Shown here piece after piece: positions 10,603 through 20,853 of a stretch of 64,000 nucleotides of DNA; position 1 is the first letter of the stretch, and each line of letters starts with the position of its first letter. Both the position numbers and the translations under genes were made by a program. The notes below the pieces were generated by a model. That model had not been told where the DNA came from and searched no databases. It saw only the letters and a program-made list of their open reading frames with translations. The stretch comes from Stentor coeruleus (lineage: Eukaryota > Ciliophora > Heterotrichea > Heterotrichida > Stentoridae). The DNA lies in the NCBI GenBank assembly GCA_001970955.1, contig MPUH01000191.1, forward strand, positions 1 through 64,000, given 5' to 3'.

Positions 10603-11505
10603 ATGAAAGCTATTCTTTTCGTAGCACTCATCCTCTACGCCAATGCCGGACCATCAATCGACTTAGCTGACCATGCTGAAGTTGTTCCTCAAGAAGCAAT
10701 TGACTATATCAACTCAGTTCAAAACTCATGGGTCGCCTCCAAACAATGGGTCGGATTAATGACCATGAAAGAAGCCAGAACATTTGCTTCAGCAGTTGCC
10801 GAATTCGATACTGACTATCCTGAGAAAAACTGGGGTGCTCTTCTTGATCACTTCACTGCTCCTTCATCTTTTGACTCAAGAACTCAATGGCCAGGCTGTG
10901 TTCACCCTATCCGTGATCAAGGTCAATGTGGTTCATGCTGGGCTTTTGCCGCTTCAGAGGCTCTTAGTGATAGACTTTGTATTGCTAAAGGTCCTAATGT
11001 TGTTCTTTCACCTCAATGGCTTGTTGATTGTAACACTGCTAATCAGGGTTGCAATGGTGGATATCCTATTAAAGCTTGGCAATTCATGATGAGCACTGGC
11101 ATTGTTGCAGATTCTTGTGTTCCTTACACTGCTAAGGATGGAAAATGCCCATCATCATGCACTGGAACTGGATCAATGACTAAATATTATGCTTCAAGTG
11201 CTAATTCTTATACCAACCCATCATCAATACAAGCTGAAATAATATCAACTGGACCAATTGAAGCTGCTTTTACTGTTTATCAAGATTTTATGAGCTATAA
11301 GAGTGGTGTTTATGTTCATACTTGGGGAAGTGCTCTTGGTGGACATGCTGTTAAGATGATTGGATGGGGTGTTGCTGGATCTCAAAACTATTGGATCTGC
11401 GCTAACTCATGGGGAACAACCTGGGGAATGCAAGGATTCTTTAATATTGCTTTCGGCCAATGTGGCATTGACAGCCAATGCGTTGGAGGAAACGCTAAGG
11501 TTTAA
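10603..11505 (+). CDS. cathepsin B-like cysteine protease (C1A), copy 1
   Basis: 300 aa papain-family endopeptidase, probably lysosomal/food-vacuole. It has a signal peptide (MKAILFVALILYANA), a short pro-region with the cathepsin B-type EAIDYINS motif, then a mature domain from about residue 88. Gln106 (oxyanion), Cys112 in CGSCWAF, His248 and Asn268 in ICANSWG are all present. The QGCNGGYP Cys-Gly loop is kept, but the two-His occluding loop of cathepsin B is absent, predicting endopeptidase rather than dipeptidyl-carboxypeptidase activity. The start is set by the signal peptide and TATAAAAATG. It is tandemly duplicated 1 kb downstream. Confidence 0.95.
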   Translation: MKAILFVALILYANAGPSIDLADHAEVVPQEAIDYINSVQNSWVASKQWVGLMTMKEARTFASAVAEFDTDYPEKNWGALLDHFTAPSSFDSRTQWPGCVHPIRDQGQCGSCWAFAASEALSDRLCIAKGPNVVLSPQWLVDCNTANQGCNGGYPIKAWQFMMSTGIVADSCVPYTAKDGKCPSSCTGTGSMTKYYASSANSYTNPSSIQAEIISTGPIEAAFTVYQDFMSYKSGVYVHTWGSALGGHAVKMIGWGVAGSQNYWICANSWGTTWGMQGFFNIAFGQCGIDSQCVGGNAKV

Positions 11506-12568
11506 TAGTTAACTTTCATTATGGTCTAATGTAGCTTTTATAATTTTTATATGTGGAAAAAAGGGAAATTATTGGTTGAGGGATTTATGATTTTTTTTGG
11601 GGAAGTTATGATAGAGAAAAGTAAATGCTGATTTTTTTATATGGTTTTACTAATAAATTGTAGCAAAGATGATGCTATTTTAACAGATTTATTAGTTTCA
11701 TGAATAAAAAGTATATATGACGACTAGCTTTTATATAAATTTTTTTAGACTCACTATTCTTAAAAATTTCTTAGAATTATAGATAGTCAATAATAAAATT
11801 TAATCAAAATATGATATTTCTAACAGATAATAAAGTAAAATCATATCGAAATACATTTTACAAAAAATATATGCAGCTATAGCACTTAATTCAATTGTTT
11901 ATGTGTCTAGAAGATATAAATTTGAAGAGGCCAAGAGTAATATTTTATATACGAATAATAACTAGAAAAATTATACTAATATCTATTTTAATCATTGATG
12001 ATGTGATTATAAATATATCATTTTAAAATTTTATTTAAAAAATTGTATAAGATTTTCATCTTAGACTAGGGGAATAGTTTATATAACTTGACATACTTGG
12101 CTTTAAAGTTTTATAAGTATTTGAACTTTCCAGATTCATTTTGAAATTGAATTAGTTTTTTTCTAGAGATATGATTAGAGGGTGAGAGATTAACTGATTG
12201 TTCTTAAAAGAAATATGCTTATACAGTAATAGGATAAATAGATGTAAGACATATTATAATTTTATATAAAACCCATTTTAAAACATTATCTCGCCTATCT
12301 TTTAATTCCACATAAAATTCTCCTGGCATAGTTTTTATTATATTTTCCTAACACCCTAATTAATTGCTAAAAAATCAAATTCCCAGCTCAACAACTTGAA
12401 TTAATTCTCCAGAATTTACTAAACCCATCTCATATAATCAGTCTATCCTTCAATTCTAAGTTTAAACCCCTTAAAACTCTAAAATTCCACAATTATGCCT
12501 TAAAGGTATATATATCTCAACCATATTGACAAAGATAAAATCTTGGACTTGGTAGAATAAATATAAAA
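11506..12568. other. spacer between cathepsin copies
   Basis: About 1.06 kb, AT-rich with no ORF. The final 300 bp is C-rich and G-poor and ends in the shared 20-bp element. No clear homology to the sequence upstream of copy 1 beyond that last stretch. Confidence 0.5.
12521..12540 (+). promoter_or_regulatory. conserved 20-bp element upstream of cathepsin copy 2
   Basis: Identical to 10555-10574 and at the identical distance (48 bp) from the ATG. Confidence 0.6.
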
Positions 12569-13471
12569 ATGAAAGCTATTCTTTTCGTAGCACTCATCCT
12601 CTACGTCAACGCAGGACCATCAATTAACTTAGCTGATCATGCTGAAGTTGTTCCTCAGGAAGCAATAGACTACATCAACTCAGTTCAAAACTCATGGGTC
12701 GCTTCAAAACAATGGGTCGGATCAATGACCATGAAAAATGCCAGAGTATTTGCTTCATCAATTTTCAAATTGGATACTGACTATCCTGAAAAAAATTGGG
12801 GTTCTCTTCTTGATTATTTTACTGCTCCTTCATCTTTTGACTCAAGAACTCAATGGCCAAATTGTATTCACCCTATCCGTGATCAAGGTCAATGTGGTTC
12901 ATGTTGGGCTTTTGCTGCATCTGAAGCATTAAGTGATAGACTTTGTATTGCTAAAGGTCCTAATGTTGTTCTCTCACCTCAATGGCTTGTTAATTGTGAA
13001 ACTAATAATAAAGGTTGCGGAGGGGGCAATTCTTATTTAGCTTGGAATTATATGATGGTAAATGGTACAGTTTTAGATTCTTGTGTTCCTTATACTGCTG
13101 AGGATGGAAATTGCCCAACATCATGTACTGGAACTGGAACTTTGACTAAATATTATGCCACAAGCGCTAATATCTTCACGAACCCAACATCAATACAAGC
13201 TGAAATTTTGACAAATGGGCCAGTTGAAGCAAACTTTATGGTTTATCAAGATTTTTATAGCTATATAAGTGGTGTTTATGTTCATACTTGGGGAGGTGAG
13301 GTTAGAGCACATTCTGTTAAGATGATTGGATGGGGTATTTCTGGGCTTCAAAAATACTGGATCTGCGCTAACTCATGGGGAACTAGCTTTGGTATGCAAG
13401 GATACTTTCAAATTGCTTTCAGCCAATGCGGTATCGACACCTACTGCGTTGCTGGAAATCCTAAGGTTTAA
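12569..13471 (+). CDS. cathepsin B-like cysteine protease (C1A), copy 2
   Basis: 300 aa tandem paralogue of the preceding gene with the same signal peptide, pro-region and Gln106, Cys112, His248, Asn268. Residues 101-141 around the active Cys are identical to copy 1. Immediately after them the S2/Cys-loop diverges (KGCGGGNSYLAWNYM against QGCNGGYPIKAWQFM), and the residues before His248 change from GG to RA. It therefore probably has an altered substrate pocket but remains catalytically intact. It also lacks the occluding loop. The abrupt identity boundary suggests partial gene conversion or strong local constraint. Confidence 0.93.
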   Translation: MKAILFVALILYVNAGPSINLADHAEVVPQEAIDYINSVQNSWVASKQWVGSMTMKNARVFASSIFKLDTDYPEKNWGSLLDYFTAPSSFDSRTQWPNCIHPIRDQGQCGSCWAFAASEALSDRLCIAKGPNVVLSPQWLVNCETNNKGCGGGNSYLAWNYMMVNGTVLDSCVPYTAEDGNCPTSCTGTGTLTKYYATSANIFTNPTSIQAEILTNGPVEANFMVYQDFYSYISGVYVHTWGGEVRAHSVKMIGWGISGLQKYWICANSWGTSFGMQGYFQIAFSQCGIDTYCVAGNPKV

Positions 13472-13831
13472 AAGTTAACCCTTTCTCTGATTTAATATAG
13501 TTTTTATGATTTTTTTAAGGTTTAGATATGAGAAAGAGAAATAATATATTGGTAATTAGACTTATGAATTACACAAAATTGGAAATTTATGATAATGGAA
13601 TTTAATTTTAGTACTTAGATTATGAGTGAAAAAAGAAATATCAACTTTGATAATTTTTTCATCAAGACTTTCTAATAATCGACTATCACCTTATCCCAAA
13701 CTTATAAAATTCATCTAAATCTATTTATTTTCCAGCATAGCTTAACATAAATTTACTTTCCATTTAAAAACTTCTCAATTTAAAGGTTTAANCTTAACAT
13801 AAATTTACTTTCCATTTAAAAACTTCTCAAT
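13472..13831. other. intergenic between convergent genes
   Basis: 360 bp 3' of the second protease and 3' of the minus-strand makorin-like gene. It contains part of an assembly duplication (N at 13792). No gene seen. Confidence 0.5.
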
Positions 13832-13843
13832 TTAAAGGTTTAA
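13741..13843. repeat. assembly duplication around N at 13792
   Basis: 51-bp copies, 13741-13791 and 13793-13843, at the 3' end of the makorin-like gene. Confidence 0.8.
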
Positions 13844-14569
13844 TAGCTCACTTAGCTTAGGCTTTTTAGCAACCCCCCATTCACCATTCTCATTAACTTC
13901 AAAAATCGGTACTGGAGGTACCCATTTTTCCCCATTCTTATACCTGTGATCATAAAAGNATAGCTCACTTAGCTTAGGCTTTTTAGCAACCCCCCATTCA
14001 CCATTCTCATTAACTTCAAAAATTGGCACTGGAGGTACCCATTTTTCCCCATTCTTATACCTGTGATCATAAAAACAAGAAGACCCAAAAGGACAAGTTC
14101 CTTCCCCATAGTTGAAAAACTTACAAGGAATGTTTCCAAGTTTGACTTTGTATTGGTCAGCAAGTTTCATTTTTTCTTGATAAGACTCGATATATTCAGG
14201 ACTTGGGATTATATAATGACTAAGTGTTCGACATAAAGGACATGATCTTACAACTTCTTTTGGAGCATTAAGTTGTCCTCGCCATTTACGAATACATTGA
14301 AGACAAAAAGTATGTGTACAGCCTAAGAGTAACCCAAATTCACGATTACTTTCTCTGATTTTATGAAGGCAGATACCACATTCTTTGTCGCCGAGGATTT
14401 CCATGTTATCTCCAGAAGGATGAGTCATCCAGCATCTTTCTCCATATCTGCATCTACCTTCTAAAAAGTAAGGGCATATAGGTTTAGTCTCTTCTTCTTT
14501 TGGCTTTGTTAAGAACTTTTTTACGTCCTCTTGTGAAAAATTCATCATCCTGATGTAGAACTCATCCAT
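13832..14569 (-). CDS. makorin-like CCCH-RING-CCCH E3 ubiquitin ligase
   Basis: The raw frame is 245 aa, but 117 nt around N 13959 repeat the last exonic stretch, so the real protein is about 206 aa. Order: CCCH finger (C32-x7-C40-x5-C46-x3-H50), RING-HC finger (from C64, CGICLHK ... CTHTFC ... CPLC), then a second CCCH finger (CKFFNYGEGTCPFGSSC followed by DH). This is the signature order of makorin ubiquitin ligases, which bind RNA or protein and ubiquitinate targets. Animal makorins are about twice as long with extra CCCH fingers, so this is a minimal form. The start follows TATATAAGAAATG on the sense strand. Confidence 0.85.
   Translation of the reverse strand: MDEFYIRMMNFSQEDVKKFLTKPKEEETKPICPYFLEGRCRYGERCWMTHPSGDNMEILGDKECGICLHKIRESNREFGLLLGCTHTFCLQCIRKWRGQLNAPKEVVRSCPLCRTLSHYIIPSPEYIESYQEKMKLADQYKVKLGNIPCKFFNYGEGTCPFGSSCFYDHRYKNGEKWVPPVPIFEVNENGEWGVAKKPKLSELXFYDHRYKNGEKWVPPVPIFEVNENGEWGVAKKPKLSELLNL
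13843..14075. repeat. assembly duplication around N at 13959
   Basis: Copies 13843-13958 and 13960-14075 differ by three bases, so they are probably two alleles or near-identical copies laid end to end. This doubles 39 codons of the makorin-like gene. Confidence 0.85.
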
Positions 14570-16578
14570 TTCTTATATATTTTAATAACTAAAAAATATA
14601 TGGTTGTTTAAAATTTTATTTAAAAAAATACTTAATTAGAGACTTTTTTGTGTCTGATAAGTGGATTTATTTGGTTTTTTTTTTATTGATTAATTTTGGG
14701 TTTATTGTGATAAATTCATTATTTAGTTAATATTGTATTAGGATTGTGGTAGTTGAAATATTATGAGGAATCTAATAATTTTACTATTTGTGTAAACATA
14801 AAGAGTTTTGTTTATCGGATTTTTTTATCATTTGTTCTTATTATAGAATTTTGAATTACTTGATTTTGGTTTCTTTATAAGATTAACTGATTTTAGTAAA
14901 TAAGTTTTATGAGAATAAATAAAGTTTTTAAGTGGGTTTTTGATTTATTTTTTAAGCTATTACACTGAGAAATTATGATTTTATTAACTAATACGAATTT
15001 TCTGTTTTAGATGTTAAATTTAAGCTGTTATACTGATAAATTTGGATTTTATTATCTAATACGAATTTTCTATTTTAGATGTTAAATTTATTATATTTGA
15101 ATATAAGTCATTTTATTAGGCAACTTCAACTTCGAATACTACTATCCATACATTTTCATCCTATTGATTAATTTAAAATTACCTTTTTATTTTGTCAAAG
15201 TACATATTTTGCTTTGCTTTTTAAGTGCTCTTCATATTTCTACCTTTTTAAACACAATTCTGATACAATAATTTTATATCTCAAAATTAAATTCTAATCA
15301 TCTGAGCCTAATACTTGTAAATGTCTGACATTCATAAAATATATTTTATTTTTGCTTTCAAAATTACTTAATAAAAATTTCATCAAAATGTTTTGTAATT
15401 TTCCAAAAGACTTAAACAAAATCGATACTTAGATTCACTTTTGTTTTACTTATTATTATCAGATATAAATTGTTTCATCTAAAAATATAATTTCTTCTTT
15501 TATATTTTTATTTGTTTCAATATTAAACGTTTAAATCTATCAATAGAATGCTTTTATTGGATCATACTAATAGTATTACTATTTTATATTTTTAGTAATA
15601 ATTTTTTTAATGAACTAATTGAATCAAAGTAGTACTTTAGGATTAATTATCTTGAAATTTTATTTAAAATAATCCTTTTAAGCTATAAAACTTTATAATA
15701 ATTGCGTTTTTTAACTAGAATTTTGAATAGTTTCATTATTTAAGCAAATTATGATAATATTCAATGGTACTTTTGAGTAAAAAATTTTATACGCTTAAAA
15801 CAATCATTATTGTCTAAGAACACAAAGTAGATTCTGTATTATTATATTTTCATATATGCTTGTAATATAGCTTTATATTATATAATGATATTATAGAAAT
15901 CGTTAGTGTCATTGAGGGTATTTTAAGATTTTATAATTAATGGCAAGCGTTTAGTGATCACTTTATATTTTTATAAAACCAAAAATTTTGGTAATCGATA
16001 AAGCATGTTTAAACCTTTGAAAAGCTTTTAATTTTTATTGTTTAATCCATAATTTTACTGTTTGATTGTTAGGCAGGATATGCTTATCTTATAGAATATT
16101 ATAAGCTTATAATGAAATCTAAAAGGATGTCTGATACATTTTTGATTGCAATTTCAGGGTTTTTTATTTTAAAATCTGATGTTTTAATTAATAGTCAATA
16201 AAAGCATGTAAAATCAGGGCTATTTTGATTTCTGGGACATAACTTTGTGTTTTATATCTGCAAACAGCTTAAAGATTCAAATCTCATTTTTCGGTTAAAT
16301 TATATATAACTTAATACTTTTAAATAACCTTTTAAAAATGATAGAGACTTTTAATAACCTTAATTTACTTTATAAATCTTAAAAACTCCTGCTTCGAAAA
16401 TCCTAAAAGTAAAATTTTAAATTAGTAAAACATTACAAAAATCATTATAAACTTTTAAAAATACTTCAATATAAATATAAAAACTATCAGGCTAATATCC
16501 ACTTGAAATATACAAAAAAGAAACTAGTTTTTACTATAAACAAAAACAAAAGTTCATATTTTGTTATTTATAACATAT
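14570..16578. other. 2-kb gene-free AT-rich region
   Basis: No credible ORF on either strand. It holds one imperfect tandem duplication (14954-15089); otherwise nothing was recognised. The first 400 bp is G-rich and C-poor, consistent with being upstream of the minus-strand makorin-like gene. Confidence 0.55.
14954..15089. repeat. 68-bp imperfect tandem duplication
   Basis: 14954-15021 and 15022-15089 are adjacent copies with about nine differences and no N between them. It is therefore a real, somewhat aged duplication rather than an assembly join. Confidence 0.75.
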
Positions 16579-16989
16579 TTAATTTCTAATAGCATGTAAT
16601 TGCAAGAATTCACGTACAGTCGAGCTTTCAAATCTTTGGCAGAATTTCGGGGTTTTTACAGGACTATTACTTGATGTAGTTTTTTTACTAGTGATTGGAG
16701 ATTTAGATTTATATTTTGTAGGACTGTTTATTAGTTCTTTAACATAATTCCTTTCTACATTAATAAGAGAAGCTAATGCATCTTCAAAATTCTCACAGTC
16801 TTGTAGAGTATTTTCTCTTTTCAAAGATGATTTCAATCGAGATCTATTTCGAAAATATGATCTGCAAACTTGAGATTGATTTTTAGGTTTAGTGATACTA
16901 TAAGGTGAGATGTCTTTTCTTGTATGAAGTTGATGATTTGGTAAAAGTACTGATATCCTTTGAACTTTTGTGTTTGATAATTTTGACAT
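16579..16989 (-). CDS. small basic protein, unknown function
   Basis: 136 aa, basic, Ser/Lys/Asn-rich. Its Ser-Pro and Thr-Pro sites (INSPTKYKSKSP, SNSPVKTP) suggest a kinase substrate. No membrane span, signal peptide or known domain. It ends in a predicted helix (STVREFLQLHAIRN). The ATG is preceded on the sense strand by AAGATATTTTAA. Isolated between two long non-coding stretches; likely real because of its codon use and length. Confidence 0.6.
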   Translation of the reverse strand: MSKLSNTKVQRISVLLPNHQLHTRKDISPYSITKPKNQSQVCRSYFRNRSRLKSSLKRENTLQDCENFEDALASLINVERNYVKELINSPTKYKSKSPITSKKTTSSNSPVKTPKFCQRFESSTVREFLQLHAIRN

Positions 16990-17472
16990 TTAAAATATCT
17001 TATCGATGCGTTAATGTCTTTTAAAAATTACCTTATATTTCAAAGATAAACATGGAACTTAGATTCTATATTATATTAAGATTTAATTTATCTTTAATAG
17101 TGATTTTTGTTTATAACAGGGTAAGGATTTTAATTTTTACTATATAAGTCAATCCATAAAAATCAAAAACAAATAAATAATAAAATACAAATAACCCTAA
17201 TATTATAATCTACCTACAAACTTATTTACTACTTTTATCACCTTTCTTATAATCTTTTTATATAATCCATATCTGAAAAAAAATTTCCTCTATTCAATTT
17301 TGCCCAATCCTCAACAAAAAAATCTTATTATTAAAATCCCTATCATATAACCCAAAAATTCATTCAACCAATTTCACATTTATCTTCTAATACTTAAATC
17401 CCTAATCCTATAATATATTATCAATCATATCAAATTAATTTATCATCTATTATATTTAGCCATAAAATAAAT
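16990..17472. promoter_or_regulatory. divergent intergenic promoter region
   Basis: Between divergent starts. The distal 300 bp is C-rich and G-poor on the plus strand, matching the upstream signature of the plus-strand gene at 17473. No ORF. Confidence 0.45.
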
Positions 17473-18177
17473 ATGCAAAAAGTTTTACCGTTTTTCTGTT
17501 TATTACTTTTGGCATGCTCACATCCAGGAAGGATTTTCATCCCAGCTTTCTTAGAGCAACCAGATTCTACCGATGATGGGCTTACAGACAAAGAAGAAGA
17601 TGATATGGCAAGTGAGGAACTTGTTGATATAATGGATGAAGATTTTGCAGGAATATCAACTGATTTAGCTGAAGGTGAAGAATTTACTGCGTATGTCCCT
17701 GAAGAATATGCTGATGATGAGATTTTAGTTGCAGAGACTGAAGATGTTGATGATATTTTAGATGCATTTGAAGGAGTCACTGTGAAAGAAGAAACTGATT
17801 TTTATGATGGCACAGCTGAGGTTGCTGATATAGCTGTAGCACTTGATGGAGATGAACAAGTGGTTTTGAGAGATAAAACTTTTGATGACCCAGGTTTAGA
17901 TCAAGCGTTAATTGATGCTGAGGAATTACATGAAGCGTCGATGATGAGTGAAGGAATTAATGATTTAGAAGAATGTTGGGATGAAATTGAAGAAACTGGA
18001 GAAGAGACTATAGAAAATCTTGAAGACCAAGTTGTCGCTGCTAATCAGATATTGAATTATATGGATGAGTTTGAAATTATCAAGATTGATGGAGTTGAGT
18101 ATGACTATGCTGAAGTAGAAGCACTTGTTGCGGAAATTGAAGCGGAACTTGACGCAGCATTAGCTGAGGCAGAATAA
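17473..18177 (+). CDS. secreted highly acidic protein
   Basis: 234 aa with a clear signal peptide (MQKVLPFFCLLLLACS), followed by an extremely Asp/Glu-rich chain with fewer than ten Lys/Arg. The C-terminal third is a predicted acidic helix (EVEALVAEIEAELDAALAEAE). Only two Cys lie outside the leader region. Such composition fits low-affinity, high-capacity Ca2+ binding (calsequestrin-like) or a regulated-secretion granule matrix protein such as those of ciliate extrusomes. No homologous domain is seen, so the role is inference. ATG is preceded by CATAAAATAAAT. The next gene follows 135 bp downstream on the same strand. Confidence 0.85.
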   Translation: MQKVLPFFCLLLLACSHPGRIFIPAFLEQPDSTDDGLTDKEEDDMASEELVDIMDEDFAGISTDLAEGEEFTAYVPEEYADDEILVAETEDVDDILDAFEGVTVKEETDFYDGTAEVADIAVALDGDEQVVLRDKTFDDPGLDQALIDAEELHEASMMSEGINDLEECWDEIEETGEETIENLEDQVVAANQILNYMDEFEIIKIDGVEYDYAEVEALVAEIEAELDAALAEAE

Positions 18178-18312
18178 TTAGATAATATAAGGTCCTTCTT
18201 ATATTTATATCTTTATAAACTAATATGTTTATTATAAAATATGATCTTATAATACTCATAATCTCTATTTTTCTTATATACACTCATCTAGCAGGATAGA
18301 TTAATAATATAA

Positions 18313-19491
18313 ATGGGCACTTGCTGCAACAACAACAACAAATCAGAGGAAAGCCGTTTTTCAATATCATTAGAAAGACCAAGAAGTTCAATAAATCTTC
18401 AATCTTTGCCAATAGTAAACACTGTGTCAAGTTCTGATTCTTCATTATTTGTCCATATCGATGAAATAATGGCCTATGAAAACCAATCATTAAAAAATGA
18501 CTCATGTACTAAACATCAAGAAGATACTCCTTTTATTACAGCTAATTCCCTCGACCAAGCAGAATTTAAATGTCCTTGTGCAGGTTTTTTTATATGGCAA
18601 ACCGATATAGTATTCTGGTACTACGAAAAATACGGAAATTGGAACATCCACTGTAATTTCTGTAATAGTTACTTTTCCAAATCAGCCTGGAAATGTAGTA
18701 CTTGTGATAAAATCCTCTGTAGAAACTGTGGTAATGCTAAAGGTATGCACCCACTAATTGAATATTGTACAAACCAACATGAGCTTATTTGGACACCTAA
18801 TATCTCAGCATATTACTCAGAAGAATATAAAAAATCAACATATATATGTGAAATATGTAAAAGAAATAAAAATGAACCATCATGGAGCTGTAGAGATTGT
18901 GAATATAATATTTGTATACATTGTGGAATTATTAAATGCCTTGTACCACCTTTAAATCCTTTAATATGCGATGAAAAAAACCCACTTGTTTTTAATAGAA
19001 GGTCAAATACTTCTTCTTTATGTAGTAAATGCCATGAAACTAGTGGTAGAAATTCTTATAATTGTACTTCTTGTAATTATTCTTTATGTAATAGTTGCTC
19101 AGAATTAACAATTAGAAGTATTATTCCTCATCCAGGATTAAGATGTAAAAGGAATCATAATTTAATTGTCACAAAAGTTGATGATATTAAAGCTAAATCA
19201 GGAAAATGGCTTATTTGTATGAAATGTGATAATATAAATATGAAGTATGGATATTTATGTTTGATTTGTTGTGAATGTTATTGTTTAAAATGTGGGGATG
19301 ATATTGTTAAAATGATTTTAAACTATACAGGAGTAAAATGTGGTAAGGGACATTGTTTATTTTGGAACCCTTTATATGAAAGCAATGATTCTGAAAACAT
19401 ATGCAGTGTATGCTGGAAAAAAACATACAGTGGGTGTTTTAGATGTGAAAATTGCAGAATTAATGTTTGTGAAGATGATGTTTCTAGATAA
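18313..19491 (+). CDS. Cys-rich C1/DC1-like zinc-finger protein, predicted acylated
   Basis: 392 aa. The N-terminus MGTCCNNNNK suits myristoylation at Gly2 and palmitoylation at Cys4/Cys5. After a Ser-rich linker, five or so repeats of paired CxxC motifs with a spaced aromatic/His follow (WKCSTCDKILCRNCG, WSCRDCEYNICIHCG, YNCTSCNYSLCNSC, YLCLICCECYCLKCG, FRCENCRINVCEDD). This is the spacing of C1-like/DC1 zinc modules. Probably a membrane-tethered zinc scaffold binding lipid or protein. ZZ-type fingers are an alternative reading. ATG context is AATAATATAAATG. Confidence 0.8.
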   Translation: MGTCCNNNNKSEESRFSISLERPRSSINLQSLPIVNTVSSSDSSLFVHIDEIMAYENQSLKNDSCTKHQEDTPFITANSLDQAEFKCPCAGFFIWQTDIVFWYYEKYGNWNIHCNFCNSYFSKSAWKCSTCDKILCRNCGNAKGMHPLIEYCTNQHELIWTPNISAYYSEEYKKSTYICEICKRNKNEPSWSCRDCEYNICIHCGIIKCLVPPLNPLICDEKNPLVFNRRSNTSSLCSKCHETSGRNSYNCTSCNYSLCNSCSELTIRSIIPHPGLRCKRNHNLIVTKVDDIKAKSGKWLICMKCDNINMKYGYLCLICCECYCLKCGDDIVKMILNYTGVKCGKGHCLFWNPLYESNDSENICSVCWKKTYSGCFRCENCRINVCEDDVSR

Positions 19492-20103
19492 ATAAAATTG
19501 TGATTTTCCATACTTCTCAAAGAAAATAATGTTTTTTAAGTACGTGATTAATAAAAAAGCTATAATTTTTATTGCTTTTATTAGATATGCATAAATTGTT
19601 TTTAAAGATAAAAATGCTTATAATGGATTTTGATTGATATAAAGATTCTTGATTTGATTTTATATGCTATTGTGCTTTTTTTTTTTGAAGAAATATGTTG
19701 CACATTTATCGAAAAATTATGCTTGAAACTTTTAAATTTATTAGAAACATAAGATCGTATTCTAATTTTTTCAAAGATTTTGTGATATTGTTTTTAATTT
19801 ATTGGAATAGTTTCTTTTGATCAATAAGATTCTGCTTTTCTGATAATTGTTTATGGACTTTAAGGTATAATTTTAATTCAATAAATATAATAAGGAAGAA
19901 AAAAAAGATCAAAAATTAGAAAATATTTTTGAAGATGGGGGAGTATCTAGAAATAGTCAAAATATTAACCTTTCATATTTTCTCAAGTACACTAACTCTT
20001 ATTACCAACATTATCAAAAAAAAAACAGATTAATTTCGTATTTTAGGAAATTATAAGTATTTTTTTATAGAAAAAATGCTTTGGGTATATAAAAAACCAT
20101 ATC
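19492..20103. other. intergenic, no gene seen
   Basis: 612 bp, T-rich then A-rich, no ORF. It ends with GGTATATAAAAAACC about 20 bp before the next start, the likely TATA element of that gene. Confidence 0.5.
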
Positions 20104-20853
20104 ATGGTCGAAGAAATACTTTGTTGTTTTTGCAAAGCACTCTCATTTGAAGAATGTGGTAAATGTTGTGGATGCCCTAAAGTATGCTCATTCAAAAATT
20201 TATGTCCCAACAATTACTGTGATCATATAAGTGAAAACTGTTGTAAAAATTATTGTTCTGATTGTACAGGATCTGAATTTAATCTTATTGATTGCTTATG
20301 CCATTGTAAGTTTTTTGAAGGAGTTTGTTGTATGAAAATAGAAGAAAACTGTTTAATAGCTTTTAAATTTACTGAAAATTTTAGTTCATGTTCAAATTGG
20401 TTTCAAGGCTTATGTGGTGGTTTTTCGAATTCATTATTTAATTGCTTTAGTTCAGTAAGATGCTGTTTTCCTGATACTTGTTTATTGACTTTAGGATATA
20501 ATTTCAATTTGGTAAATGCAATTTATGGGGAAGATGATGATGAGGATGAAGAGGAAGAGGAAGAGGAAAAGAAAAAGGAGGAAGAGAAGAAAAGAAAGGA
20601 AGAAGAGAAGAGAAAAAGGAAGGAAGAGAAGAGAAAAAGGAAGGAAGAAAAAAATTATATAGACGATGAAATTAATGATGAAAATACAAAAACTAAAAAA
20701 GATAATAGTGATGATTATTATGTTAACGAGGAGATGGTAGAAATTCAGGTTGGAGATAACAAGATTGATGATGATGCAATAAAACAGACTAATAGATTTT
20801 TTATCGAGAATGAGCATGAAAACAATTTAATTAACATATCAAGCAGTAATTAA
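20104..20853 (+). CDS. Cys-rich domain joined to charged Glu/Lys repeat tail
   Basis: 249 aa. Residues 1-140 carry about 30 Cys in CC, CxxC and CxC arrangements with no His pattern typical of zinc fingers; metal binding or heavy S-acylation is possible. Residues about 142-185 are an acidic run passing into Glu/Lys/Arg repeats (KRKEEEKRKRKEE), likely a single charged helix. The last 60 residues are acidic and Asn-rich. No signal peptide, so it should be cytosolic. Not recognised. A neighbouring gene is also Cys-rich, but the two do not align. Confidence 0.7.
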   Translation: MVEEILCCFCKALSFEECGKCCGCPKVCSFKNLCPNNYCDHISENCCKNYCSDCTGSEFNLIDCLCHCKFFEGVCCMKIEENCLIAFKFTENFSSCSNWFQGLCGGFSNSLFNCFSSVRCCFPDTCLLTLGYNFNLVNAIYGEDDDEDEEEEEEEKKKEEEKKRKEEEKRKRKEEKRKRKEEKNYIDDEINDENTKTKKDNSDDYYVNEEMVEIQVGDNKIDDDAIKQTNRFFIENEHENNLINISSSN

